Source: Acidovorax sp. 1608163
GTDB lineage: Bacteria > Pseudomonadota > Gammaproteobacteria > Burkholderiales > Burkholderiaceae_C
Reading direction: 5' to 3'
DNA: 64,000 nt
Assembly: GCF_003669015.1 (NCBI RefSeq)
Contig: NZ_CP033069.1
Location: 4,846,501 to 4,910,500 of the forward strand
Positions 16,985 through 24,989 of the stretch are shown here, in pieces. The position numbers and the translations under genes are program-made. The notes beneath the pieces are model-generated. The model was given only the letters and a program-made list of their open reading frames with translations, had not been told where the DNA came from and made no database searches. Within the stretch, counting starts at the first letter, position 1, and each line of letters starts with the position of its first letter.

Positions 16985-17202
16985 TGCAGACAATGAAGCC
17001 AAAGATAAATGACGCTGTGGAGCTCATTGACGCAATTCCGAGCGAATCGCTAGCCAAGGGCGCAATCGGTGTAATCGTCGAAGAGTTCACAGAACCAGAG
17101 AGCGCTTACGAAATCGAGTTCTGTGATGAAGAGGGCGTAACCGTTGCTCAGATTGCGTTACGCCCCAACCAATTTAAATTGATGGGTTCACTCTTCCAAT
17201 GA
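16984..17202 (+). CDS. Putative immunity protein, DUF4926-like
   Basis: A 72-residue acidic protein (NDAVELIDAIPSESLAKGAI, then VIVEEF...YEIEFCDEEGVTVAQIAL) that fits the DUF4926 pattern of a small beta-rich domain with the consensus kG..G.Vve....YevEf.D..G. Such genes commonly follow toxins with DUF6883-like tips, so immunity is inferred from family and position. The ATG at 16984 overlaps the toxin TGA (TGATG); a second ATG at 16993 is possible. Local GC is clearly lower than in the injectisome and cobalamin genes, in line with recent acquisition. Confidence 0.75.
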   Translation: MQTMKPKINDAVELIDAIPSESLAKGAIGVIVEEFTEPESAYEIEFCDEEGVTVAQIALRPNQFKLMGSLFQ

Positions 17203-17228
17203 AAACATCGCCCATACCCGCAACGCAA

Positions 17229-17232
17229 CTAG
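17229..17232. repeat. Target-site duplication CTAG, left copy
   Basis: CTAG directly outside the left inverted repeat of the IS; it is repeated at 18045-18048. It fits the YTAR duplication I know for several IS5-family groups. Because CTAG is its own reverse complement it could also be read as the outermost part of the inverted repeats. Confidence 0.6.
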
Positions 17233-18044
17233 AGCGTTTTATGAACTTTACTCATTGAGGGCAAAGCCGCGAGTAGAGTTTGCGCATGCCCCGCAAGCCC
17301 TACACAACGGACGTCAGCGATGAAGAATGGAGCTTCACTGCCCCATATCTGACCTTGATGGACCAGCACGCGCCCCAGCGAGAGAACGATCTGCGGGAAG
17401 TCTTCAACACCCTGGGAGTCGGTCTATCAGCAGAGCCGGCGCTGGCTGGATGCGGGTTGCCTCGAGGCGATGGTCTCGGACCTGCGCTCCAGCATTCGCG
17501 TAGCGCAGGGTCGCCAAGGTCAGCCCAGCGCCGTAGCGATGGATGGGCACACGTTGCAGTCGAGCTGCGAGAGCGGCCCGAGTGCGGGCTACGACGCTAC
17601 AAACGCAAGCGCGGCAGCAAAGTCCACATGGCCGTGGACACGCTGGGCCACCTGCGGGCGGTGCATGTCACGCCAGCGGACGAACAGGAGCGCGCCCAAG
17701 TGCAGCGCCTGTGCGAAGACATGCAGTAGGCCACGGGCCACACGGTGCAACTGACATGGGCAGACCAGGGTTACACGGGTGAGGCCGCATCGAAGGCGGC
17801 GCAAGCAAACGCGATCGACCTGCAGATTGTGAAGTTGCCTGAGGCGAAGAAGGGCTTCGTGCTGCTGTCCCGGCGCTGGGTGGTAGAGCGCAGCTTCGGC
17901 TCGCTGGCGAGATTTCGCAGGCTATCGCGGGGCTACGAGCGACTGCCCGAAGTGCCCGGCGGGCTGCATTTCCTTGTCTTTGCAATGCTCATGTTGCCCG
18001 CTGCCGCACGAGTGCTGGCCGGGGCAGGAAGTTCATAAAACGCT
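17233..18044 (+). mobile_element. Decayed IS5-family insertion sequence
   Basis: An 812-base element bounded by perfect 16-base inverted repeats: AGCGTTTTATGAACTT (17233-17248) and its reverse complement (18029-18044). With the flanking CTAG the symmetry extends to 19-20 bases. It carries one broken transposase gene. It is inserted 27 bases after the stop of the putative immunity gene. The ends are intact, so it could still be moved by a related transposase supplied elsewhere. Confidence 0.85.
17286..18038 (+). pseudogene. Broken IS5-family transposase
   Basis: It starts like an IS5-family transposase (MPRKPYTTDVSDEEW). It then jumps frame near 17415, where roughly 35 residues expected around the LRTGCxWR segment are missing. 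It reads VYQQSRRWLDAG...AVAMDGHTLQ in the second frame and returns to the first frame near 17590 (KRKRGSKVHMAVDTLGHLRA). It meets an in-frame TAG at 17727-17729 and then continues WADQGYTG...RRWVVERSFGSL to the end. Deletion, frameshifts and a stop make it non-functional. The catalytic DDE segments are recognisable but split. Confidence 0.85.
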
Positions 18045-18048
18045 CTAG
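18045..18048. repeat. Target-site duplication CTAG, right copy
   Basis: Second copy of CTAG next to the right inverted repeat. Removing the IS plus one CTAG joins an ATG at 17199 to an open frame that ends at 18201; see the entry at 18049. Confidence 0.6.
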
Positions 18049-18201
18049 GCTTCGTCAACAGTACAGGGGCAATCCAATGGGGTGCGGGAACGTTCAGTGT
18101 TGCAGCCGCAAACGGTCCCGAGTTCTGCAACACATGCAGCGGCAAGGAACCGTGGTCCTCGCCTACCGCCACGCACTACCCACCCGTCGGCCCCTGGTGA
18201 A
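18049..18201 (+). pseudogene. Possible downstream half of a small ORF split by the IS
   Basis: If the IS and one CTAG are removed, an ATG at 17199-17201 (overlapping the immunity stop as ATGA) reads openly through the junction to a TGA at 18199-18201, about 61 codons. It includes Asn/Gly/Ser-rich sequence and a CNTCSG motif. I do not recognise the product. An open frame of this length can occur by chance, so this is a weak call. The last 26 bases overlap the end of the convergent ferredoxin gene. Confidence 0.3.
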
Positions 18202-18562
18202 ACACCAGCTCCTGCACCACCTGCCCGCCCACCAAGTGCTCGGTAATGATGCGGTCCATGTTCGCGGGGGTCACGTCGTAATACCAAGTGCCGTCAGGCT
18301 GCACGCACATCACCGGGCCGCCTTTGCAGGCGGCGAAACAGCTGACCCTGCTGCGTTTCACGCGCAGTTCCCCATCGTTCAAACCCGCGGCCTTGAACTT
18401 GGCGCCCAGGCTGTCAAACAGGTCTTGCGCCTCACCGTTTTGGGTGCAACGCGGACCGGTGCAGATGAGCAAATGACGGCGGTAGTCACCAATCTTGGGG
18501 CGCACGACCTCGGGGGTCGTTGCATCTGCGGCCACAGCCGCGTTCGCGCTGTCGGTGCTCAT
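18176..18562 (-). CDS. Thioredoxin-like (2Fe-2S) ferredoxin of the cobalamin operon
   Basis: A 128-residue protein of the thioredoxin-like [2Fe-2S] ferredoxin group: LLICTGPRCTQNG near residue 31 and VSCFAACKGGPVMCVQPDG near residue 73 supply the cluster cysteines. Such ferredoxins are often encoded in cobalamin operons and presumably feed electrons to a corrin-ring or cobalt reduction step; the exact partner is not known. The start overlaps the cobJ stop (ATGA), making it the last gene of the operon. Confidence 0.85.
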   Translation of the reverse strand: MSTDSANAAVAADATTPEVVRPKIGDYRRHLLICTGPRCTQNGEAQDLFDSLGAKFKAAGLNDGELRVKRSRVSCFAACKGGPVMCVQPDGTWYYDVTPANMDRIITEHLVGGQVVQELVFHQGPTGG

Positions 18563-19566
18563 GCTTCGGCCTCCTCGGGGGCGTCCTGCGCTGCGGCTTC
18601 CAGCGGGTTTTCGAGGGTGTCGCGGATGTACTCCACCGGCAAGCGGTGGCGCTGGGCCAGGGCCTCGATGGTGTCGCCCGCAGCGTGGTCGGCAAACAAG
18701 TTTTCGAGCCAGCCGTTGAGCCCGGTAGAGAGCGACCGGCCCGGGCGTTCGCCCTCGCGCGTGGTGCCGCCCGCTTGCACGTCGTATTTGTTGGCATAGC
18801 CGCGCGGCGTGACCATGAGGCCGTTTTGCACCACGGTGTTGCTGTTGCCGATGAGCACGGTGCTGAGCATGCCGATGTCGGCATCGCTCATGTGCGCCAG
18901 CGTGGTGAACTCGATGCGCTCACGGCGGCGGTAGGCGCTCTTGACGATGGCCACGGGGGTATCCGGGCTGCGGTGGCGCAGGAACAGGCGCTGCGCCTCT
19001 ACGATCTGGCGCGTGCGGCGGCCGCTCTTGGGGTTGTAGAGGGCCACCACAAAATCGGAGTAAGCCACCGCGTCCAGCCGACGCGCAATGGTGGGCCAGG
19101 GCGTGAGCAAGTCCGACAGCGAGATGGCGCAAAAGTCGTGCGTGAGCGGCGCACCCACGCGGGCCGCGCAGCTGTTGAGGGCCGAGGCTCCGGGCACCAC
19201 TTCGACCACGATGCTACCGGGCTCGGGCGTGCCGTTTTCATCGACGGCGGGCGGCGTCCACCCGGCCTGGAAAAGCACCTCGAACGTGGGGCCGGCCATG
19301 CCGTACACGCCTGCGTCGCCCGAAGAGATGAGCGCCACTTTCTTGCCTTCGCGGGCGCGGGCCAACGCTTCGATTGCGCGGTCCAACTCCTCGGTCATGG
19401 ACTTGCGAATGATCTCCTTGCCCTCGATGAGATCAGCCACCAGCTTGATGTAGGTGACGTAGCCAATGATGGTGTCGGCTTCGGCAATGGCGGCGCGCGC
19501 GCGCGCCGTCATGTGCTCGGTGCTGCCGGGGCCGATGCCCACGAGCATGATTTTTCCTGCGGTCAT
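18559..19566 (-). CDS. cobJ: Precorrin-3B C17-methyltransferase CobJ/CbiH
   Basis: A 335-residue SAM-dependent tetrapyrrole methylase that contracts the corrin ring while methylating C17. The core domain starts KIMLVGIGPGSTEHMTARAR; VALISSGDAGVYGMAGP and VVPGASALNSCAARVGAPL are hallmark segments; GRRTRQIVEAQ lies near residue 190. The C-terminal ~80 residues (from GLNGWLENLFADHAAGD) form an extra domain beyond the usual ~240-residue methylase. ATG 19566 is preferred over the longer reading to 19614. It is 19 bases after cbiM. Confidence 0.93.
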   Translation of the reverse strand: MTAGKIMLVGIGPGSTEHMTARARAAIAEADTIIGYVTYIKLVADLIEGKEIIRKSMTEELDRAIEALARAREGKKVALISSGDAGVYGMAGPTFEVLFQAGWTPPAVDENGTPEPGSIVVEVVPGASALNSCAARVGAPLTHDFCAISLSDLLTPWPTIARRLDAVAYSDFVVALYNPKSGRRTRQIVEAQRLFLRHRSPDTPVAIVKSAYRRRERIEFTTLAHMSDADIGMLSTVLIGNSNTVVQNGLMVTPRGYANKYDVQAGGTTREGERPGRSLSTGLNGWLENLFADHAAGDTIEALAQRHRLPVEYIRDTLENPLEAAAQDAPEEAEA

Positions 19567-19585
19567 GGGATCAGCCCTTTGCAGA

Positions 19586-20242
19586 TCAAGCAGCCGACGC
19601 GGCGGGTGCTGCACGGCGCAGCAGACCTTCGTCGATGCAGGCCGTCAGCCAACGGTTGCCTTGCATGCGGCCTGCCAAGGCCACCAGGCCGATGGTCAGC
19701 AGCGGCTCAATGGCGACCAGGCTGGCGTACGAGGCAGCAAACAGCGCCCAGTCGGCCACAGGGGCTGCGTCGTTGCTGATGGACAGCCAAAAGCCCACCA
19801 TCAGCGTCACGCCAGCGTAGTACACGGCGTCGAGCTTGAGCACGTTGGCCACGTTGATGCCTTGCATCTTCTTGCCCAAGGTGTGGTGCACGGTGAGCAA
19901 TGGCACGGCCAGGCTCAGGAAGTTGACGGCCAGGTGGGCCATGTCTTGCGGCTCGAACACCACGGCTTGCACCAGCAGACCCAGGCCAAAGCCGAACAGC
20001 GTGGGAATGAAGCCAAACAGCAGGTAGATGGGCATGGCGCCCACCAGGTGCAGCTCTGACGGGCCCACAGGCAGATGCCAGGCCTGCATCAACACGCTGA
20101 AGAAAAACGAGGCCAGCGCCGTGCGCAGCCAAGCGGTGGGGCTTTTGAGCAGGCCCATGGCGTGGGCGCCCAAAAGGGCCGTGGCCGCTACGCCTGCGTA
20201 GGCCAGTTTTTCGGGGGAGATGATGCCGATTTCGATGTGCAT
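19586..20242 (-). CDS. cbiM: CbiM-like cobalt transport membrane protein
   Basis: A 218-residue integral membrane protein of the CbiM family, the substrate-specific part of cobalt ECF transporters. It begins MHIEIGIISPEKLAYAGVAA with the conserved N-terminal MHI. Five to six helices follow (PIYLLFGFIPTLFGFGLGLL, ...). It contains the conserved His-rich HLPVGPSELHLVGAM loop. No cbiN, cbiQ or cbiO lies beside it, so it may work alone or with distant partners. Start ATG 20242. Confidence 0.85.
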   Translation of the reverse strand: MHIEIGIISPEKLAYAGVAATALLGAHAMGLLKSPTAWLRTALASFFFSVLMQAWHLPVGPSELHLVGAMPIYLLFGFIPTLFGFGLGLLVQAVVFEPQDMAHLAVNFLSLAVPLLTVHHTLGKKMQGINVANVLKLDAVYYAGVTLMVGFWLSISNDAAPVADWALFAASYASLVAIEPLLTIGLVALAGRMQGNRWLTACIDEGLLRRAAPAASAA

Positions 20243-20323
20243 GGGAGGTTTCCTTTCAAGAAACGGACGGGGTGAAAATGGGGTGGAGGGTGTTGGAGAC
20301 GGCATCAACCCAACAGAAGCCGT

Positions 20324-20857
20324 TCACGCGGGGCCTGCCGAAGCGCCGCGCGAGGCTTCGACAAGCTCAGCCTGAACGGGGGGTGGGCCTGCAGTGGTCG
20401 GGCCCGGCGATGCAAAGGACGTTTGGCACACCATGCGGGCGATGGACACGGTGGCGTTCTTGCCATCGGGCCCACGCAGCTTGTGCTTTTCGACCACCAG
20501 GGCGCGCAGATCAGCCTGCGCGGCCAGCAGAGCGGCGGCTTCGCTCACCGAGGGTGTGCCCATGTAGCGCTGCACGGTGGCCGACGGGTTGGGCACCGGC
20601 ACGGCCGCCAGTTGGGTGGCCGTGAACCACCGCAGCGGCCAACCATGTTGCTGCGCCAGTTGCAGGAAGGCAGCCTCGTCGGTCTTGGCCTCGATGCTGG
20701 CAAGCACCACCACATCGGCCAACGTGCCACCCGCCAGCGCCAGGGCTTGCTGCAGGCACTGCTGCACGGTGGCCAGGGGCGTGCCCCGGTCACAGCCCAG
20801 GCCAATGGCCAGGGGCTGCGCAGCTTGGATGGGCGTGGTGCAGGCCATCGCGGGCAT
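20324..20857 (-). CDS. cobE: CobE / CbiG C-terminal-type protein
   Basis: A 177-residue protein matching the CobE/CbiG C-terminal domain: LAIGLGCDRGTPLATVQQCL at the start, VLASIEAKTDEAAFLQLA in the middle, and VSEAAALLAA and VEKHKLRGPDGKNATVSIAR towards the end. It acts in the ring-contraction/deacylation stage of corrin synthesis, where the N-terminal CbiG part is a separate upstream gene (3 bases away). The last ~20 residues are encoded by a dispersed repeat (20357-20379) and are probably not original sequence. Confidence 0.85.
   Translation of the reverse strand: MPAMACTTPIQAAQPLAIGLGCDRGTPLATVQQCLQQALALAGGTLADVVVLASIEAKTDEAAFLQLAQQHGWPLRWFTATQLAAVPVPNPSATVQRYMGTPSVSEAAALLAAQADLRALVVEKHKLRGPDGKNATVSIARMVCQTSFASPGPTTAGPPPVQAELVEASRGASAGPA
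20357..20379. repeat. Dispersed 23-base repeat (TTCGACAAGCTCAGCC type)
   Basis: A common REP-like element of many proteobacterial genomes, beginning TTCGACAAGCTCAGCC and ending TGAACGG. Here it lies inside the 3' end of cobE and supplies its C-terminal residues. Confidence 0.75.
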
Positions 20858-20860
20858 GGC

Positions 20861-21670
20861 TCAGGCGGTGGTGACGTCAGCGGTCTGCCCGGCTGGCGGG
20901 CGGTACACCACCAGGCGTTCGGCCCAGTCGGCCCACAGGCTGTCTGGCACCTCCGCATCGGTCACCCACAGCACGGCCTTGTGGTGGTCGGGCCGCACTT
21001 GCGCAAAGGCGTTGAGGCATTCCACATTGGCGGGCAGCGGCGTGGGGCGTGTCCACCAGCGGGTGCTGCCAGCCTCTTGCACCAAAGCAATGGGCTCGCC
21101 GTTGACCACATGGGCCGAGACGCGGGTGATGTTGATCTTGGGGGCCTGCACGCGCCAGCCCAGGTGGCGGCCCAGGATGTCCACAGGGATGGTCTTGCCC
21201 ACGTCCGATGCAGTGGTCAGCACGGGCGTAGCGCCCAGCAGGTCGGCAATGCGCTCGCTCATGGCGTTGGCGCCGCCCACATGGCCCGAGAGGACCGGGA
21301 TGACGAACTGGCCAGCATCGTCTACCACCGTGATGCCGGGATCTTCGTCCTTGGACTTCAGCACAGGTGCAATCAACCGCACCACCGCACCCAGAGAGAC
21401 AAAGAACACGAGCTGATCGTAGGCCGCAAACAGCGGAGCCATCTCATCGCGCAGAGCACCGTCGTAAGCGCGCACGGGGTTGGCCAGGCCTTCGAACGCC
21501 TGGGCAAACTTGGCGGCGGTGCACACATGGGCATCTGGCAAATCACGCGCCAGCTGGGCCGCCTGGGCCGCGCCGTGGCGGGTGATGGCGACGATGCAGA
21601 CGCGTGTCTCTTGCTCAGGGTTCACGGGAGCAGAGAGCACCACGGCGGGTGATTCAGAGGATGCGGTCAT
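20861..21670 (-). CDS. cbiG: Cobalt-precorrin-5A hydrolase CbiG, N-terminal and central domains
   Basis: A 269-residue CbiG that lacks the C-terminal CobE-like domain. Family segments include VCIVAITRHGAAQAAQLARD at the start, LVFFVSLGAVVRLIAPVLKS, DPGITVVDDAGQFVIPVLSG followed by HVGGANAMSERIADLLGATP, and TTASDVGKTIPVD. CbiG opens the delta-lactone of cobalt-precorrin-5A and releases acetaldehyde. Its stop is 3 bases before cobE; its start overlaps cobI (ATGA). CbiG together with CbiD and CbiX points to the cobalt-early (anaerobic-type) pathway. Confidence 0.92.
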   Translation of the reverse strand: MTASSESPAVVLSAPVNPEQETRVCIVAITRHGAAQAAQLARDLPDAHVCTAAKFAQAFEGLANPVRAYDGALRDEMAPLFAAYDQLVFFVSLGAVVRLIAPVLKSKDEDPGITVVDDAGQFVIPVLSGHVGGANAMSERIADLLGATPVLTTASDVGKTIPVDILGRHLGWRVQAPKINITRVSAHVVNGEPIALVQEAGSTRWWTRPTPLPANVECLNAFAQVRPDHHKAVLWVTDAEVPDSLWADWAERLVVYRPPAGQTADVTTA

Positions 21671-22521
21671 TCAGCGGTTTCCAATTCGGCAGAGAGGCCG
21701 TTGCCATCCAATGCGGGCAACGGCACGGGCGATGTCTTTTTGAGGCAACCCTTGATGCGCTCGCCCCGGATGCGGTGCGGGTTCTTCACCACCATGAGCG
21801 AGAGGTAGCTGACCTTGGTGCCACGCAGAGCGGGCAGGTCCACGCCGTTCACGCTGCGCTCGTCGGGCGCGCCCACGCGCTCGATGAACTGGGTGTGGGG
21901 CAGCAAGTCGCGCTGGGTGAGCCAGTCGATCAGGTCGTCCATCAGTGGCTTGACCTTCATGAGCACCAGGGTGTCGAAGTCGGTGAGCAAGCGGTCCACC
22001 GCGCTCACGCCGTAGGCGGCTGGCACGATGGCAATGGTGTCGTCCTGTTCTGCCAGAGGCATGCCGCGCGCGGCGCAGGCGGCCGCGAAGGCGTTCACAC
22101 CGGCAATCACAGGCACATCGATGCGCGCATCCAGCGCCTGCACGGTGCGGGCCAAGTGGCCAAAGGTGGCGTAGGTGCTGGCATCGCCTTCCACCAAAAA
22201 CAGCACGTCCTGCCCGGCCAGCAGCCAGGGCAGCACTGTCTCTGCGGCGCGCATCCAGGCGCGGGCGAGCTTGTCGCCGTCATGCGTCATGGGGAACAAC
22301 AACATTTGGTGCTGGGCGGGCGGCGTGAGCCCGGCGCGCTGCACGATGTCAAAGGCGTAGCTGGGTGTTTTGGTGCTGCGGGCGGGGTAGGTCCACACTG
22401 CATCGGTGCGCTGCAGCTGTGCCCAAGCTGCGCGGGTGATGAGGCCAGGGTCGCCAGGGCCAAGGGAGACGCCAATGAGGCGGCCCAGTGCAGGGGTGGT
22501 CTGAAGCGTGGTCTCGCTCAT
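21667..22521 (-). CDS. cobI: Precorrin-2 C20-methyltransferase CobI/CbiL
   Basis: A 284-residue tetrapyrrole methylase adding the C20 methyl group of precorrin-2. It starts GRLIGVSLGPGDPGLITRAA, the glycine loop of the family. VLFLVEGDASTYATFGHLAR, VIAGVNAFAAACAARGMPLA and TLVLMKVKPLMDDLIDWL follow in the expected order. A C-terminal extension of ~25 residues is unusual but harmless. It overlaps cobL and cbiG by ATGA junctions, so the enzymes are probably made in coupled amounts. Confidence 0.94.
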   Translation of the reverse strand: MSETTLQTTPALGRLIGVSLGPGDPGLITRAAWAQLQRTDAVWTYPARSTKTPSYAFDIVQRAGLTPPAQHQMLLFPMTHDGDKLARAWMRAAETVLPWLLAGQDVLFLVEGDASTYATFGHLARTVQALDARIDVPVIAGVNAFAAACAARGMPLAEQDDTIAIVPAAYGVSAVDRLLTDFDTLVLMKVKPLMDDLIDWLTQRDLLPHTQFIERVGAPDERSVNGVDLPALRGTKVSYLSLMVVKNPHRIRGERIKGCLKKTSPVPLPALDGNGLSAELETAE

Positions 22522-23849
22522 GCACCCTCCCCTTGCGTGGCTGGCACCGCTGGCATCGCACTACCCTCGCCGCGCTGCGCGCACACGATCCACACCGGGT
22601 TCTCTGCCGCCATGCGGTGCATGTGCAGGATGGGTTTGCTGCGGGCGGCTTGCAGTTGCAGCACATCCCACACCGCACCCTGGGCCTGCAAGACGTGCGT
22701 GGCGCTGGCCAGGTTTTCGAGCGTGACGAAGTTCATCACCAGCCAGCCCCCCGCACGCAGGCGGCGCAGGCACAGGGCAATCAGCTCCTGCAGCTCACCG
22801 CCCGATCCGCCAATGAACACGGCATCCGGGTCGGGCCAGGCGTCCAGCCCCTCAGGGGCTTTGCCGTGCAGCAGGGTGTGGTTGCTCACGCCAAAGGCAC
22901 GGGTGTTCTGGCCTGCAATGGCGTGGTCGGCCTCGTTCTTCTCGATGGCCCACACATGGCCTTGCGGGCACAGGCGGGCGGCTTCGAGTCCCACCGAGCC
23001 GCTGCCCGCGCCAATGTCCCACACCCGGCTGTCAGCGCGCAGCTGCATGCGGGCCAGCGACACGGCACGCACCTCTTGCTTGGTGATGAGGCCCTTGTCG
23101 GGTTGGCGCTGGTGGTAGGCGCTGTCGGCCAGGCCCATGCGCACAGGCTGCGGGCGCACTTGGCTGCGCACCAGCACCACCACGTTGGGGTCGGCATAGG
23201 CTTGCTGGGCTGCATCGTGGGGCGATAGCTCGGCCACCACACGCTCGTCGGGTGTGCACAGGCGCTCAGCCACGGCCATCTGAAAGTCGTCGCCCAGGCC
23301 CTCGGCCACGATCAGGCGGGCTATGCGATCGGGCGTGTTGTCGGGGCTGGTGAGCACCAGCAAGCGGTCGTGCTGGCGCAGGCTCTGCGCCAGGGCATAG
23401 AGGCCGTGGCCGGGCTCCGCCCCCACTCGCCATTCGCCAGCATCCTTGCTGTGCACGGACACGATGCGCGCGTCCTGCCAGGCCAGGCCCAGGCGGGCGC
23501 AGGCGAGTTGCACGGTCGAGAGGTTGGGCAGCACCTCCACCGCCTCGATGCACAGGCGCGAGGCGAGGTAGCTGGCAATGCCGTGGCACAGCGGGTCGCC
23601 CGTGGCCAGCACCACGCTGGTCTGGCCTGCGTCGCGCGCGGCAGCTATCCAGCCGGGCACGGCGCTGAGCTGGCCCGTCAGATCGCGGCGCTGGGCATGG
23701 GGGGCGATGTCGTCGTCCAGCAGCGCCAGCGTGCGGGCACCGCCAATGACCCAGTCGGCCCGGCGCAGCAGGGCCAGGGCTGTGGGGCTGAGGCTGGCGG
23801 CGCCATCGTCGAGCACGCCGATCACTCGGCAAGGTTGGGGGTCGGTCAT
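22518..23849 (-). CDS. cobL: Precorrin-6Y C5,15-methyltransferase/decarboxylase CobL (CbiE-CbiT fusion)
   Basis: A 443-residue bifunctional enzyme. The N-terminal half is a CbiE-type methylase (RADWVIGGARTLALLDDD, VVLATGDPLCHGIASYLASR, LVLTSPDNTPDRIARLIV). The C-terminal half is a CbiT-type Rossmann methyltransferase/decarboxylase (ITKQEVRAVSLARMQL, WDIGAGSGSVGLEAARLCPQ, FIGGSGGELQELIALCLRRL). Together they methylate C5 and C15 and remove the C12 acetate carboxyl. The start overlaps the cbiD stop. Confidence 0.95.
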   Translation of the reverse strand: MTDPQPCRVIGVLDDGAASLSPTALALLRRADWVIGGARTLALLDDDIAPHAQRRDLTGQLSAVPGWIAAARDAGQTSVVLATGDPLCHGIASYLASRLCIEAVEVLPNLSTVQLACARLGLAWQDARIVSVHSKDAGEWRVGAEPGHGLYALAQSLRQHDRLLVLTSPDNTPDRIARLIVAEGLGDDFQMAVAERLCTPDERVVAELSPHDAAQQAYADPNVVVLVRSQVRPQPVRMGLADSAYHQRQPDKGLITKQEVRAVSLARMQLRADSRVWDIGAGSGSVGLEAARLCPQGHVWAIEKNEADHAIAGQNTRAFGVSNHTLLHGKAPEGLDAWPDPDAVFIGGSGGELQELIALCLRRLRAGGWLVMNFVTLENLASATHVLQAQGAVWDVLQLQAARSKPILHMHRMAAENPVWIVCAQRGEGSAMPAVPATQGEGA

Positions 23850-24982
23850 GTGGGTTGTGAAATGGAAGAATCGGCTTCGGCCATCTTCAGGCCATCGAAG
23901 TCACACACCAGCACCTGCAGGCGGAACTTGCCACCGTAGCGGTCAGGGGCCATGAGCGTGTGCACCACGGCCCGGGCCAGCGCTTCGTGAAAGGCCGTGG
24001 CCAAGCCCAGGGCCTGCATGCGCTCGGCGGCAAAACGGGCGGTTTCAGCAGCAGCAATCTCGGCGCACACCTCGGGCGGGGCACCAATGCCTGCAGCCAG
24101 TTGCGCGAGCAGCTCGGTGTCCACCTCGGCGCGGTTAGCGTGGGTGATGGTTTCACCCTGGGCGATTTTGGTGAGCTTGCCCACCATGCCGCCAATGACG
24201 ACTTCGGCGAGGCCTTGGGCCACAGCTTCATCAAGCGCATAGCGCAAAAAGTCGCCCATCTGCACAAAGCAGGCGGGGGGCAGGCCAGCGCGCTCCTTCA
24301 TCGCAAACTGCTCGGTGCGGCCACCGGTGGTGAGCACCACCACACCGTGGCCCAGCGTGGCCGCCACTTGCACGCCCTGCACCACGCTGGCGCGGTAGGC
24401 GGAGGTGGAATACGGCTTGACGATGCCGGTGGTGCCGAGGATGGAGATGCCACCCAGAATCCCCAGGCGCGCATTGAGTGTCTTCTTGGCCATGTCCACG
24501 CCTTGCGGCACGGAGATGGTGACCTCCAGCCCCGCATGGGCCAGCAACGTTGCACCTGCGGCGCGCACGTTGTCTTCGATATTGCGGCGGGGCACGGGGT
24601 TGATGGCGGGGCCGCCCACTTCCAGCCCCAGCCCAGCCATGGTGACGGTGCCCACACCAAAGCCGCCACACAGGCGCACCACACCGGCCTCGCTGGGCAG
24701 CACACGCACATCGGCGGTGAGGTGGGCCTTGTCGGTGCAGTCGGGGTCGTCGCCCGCATCCTTGATGACCATGGCATGGGCGGTGGCACTGAGGGTGCTC
24801 GCATCGCAACGCCCATCGTTCACTGCAAAGCGCACCGTGTCGCCGTTGGGCAGCAGGCAGTCCACCGCATCGGGCACCGTGCCATGCACCAAGCCCTGCA
24901 CGGCGGCGGCGGCGGCGGCGGCAGAGCAGGCCCCAGTGGTGAACCCGGTGCGCGTGCCACGGCGAACGGTTTTTTCCATCAT
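23846..24982 (-). CDS. cbiD: Cobalt-precorrin-5B C1-methyltransferase CbiD
   Basis: A 378-residue CbiD. The hallmark RTGFTTGACSAAAAAAA lies near the N-terminus; KTLNARLGILGGISILGTTG and PYSTSAYRASVVQGVQVAA are in the middle; a MGDFLRYALDEAVAQGLAEV segment lies near residue 250. CbiD is diagnostic of the cobalt-early pathway. The start is set at ATG 24982 (another ATG at 24979); a TTG at 25006 is the first possible codon. It lies just downstream of cobH and overlaps cobL. Confidence 0.95.
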   Translation of the reverse strand: MMEKTVRRGTRTGFTTGACSAAAAAAAVQGLVHGTVPDAVDCLLPNGDTVRFAVNDGRCDASTLSATAHAMVIKDAGDDPDCTDKAHLTADVRVLPSEAGVVRLCGGFGVGTVTMAGLGLEVGGPAINPVPRRNIEDNVRAAGATLLAHAGLEVTISVPQGVDMAKKTLNARLGILGGISILGTTGIVKPYSTSAYRASVVQGVQVAATLGHGVVVLTTGGRTEQFAMKERAGLPPACFVQMGDFLRYALDEAVAQGLAEVVIGGMVGKLTKIAQGETITHANRAEVDTELLAQLAAGIGAPPEVCAEIAAAETARFAAERMQALGLATAFHEALARAVVHTLMAPDRYGGKFRLQVLVCDFDGLKMAEADSSISQPT

Positions 24983-24989
24983 GGCGGTG

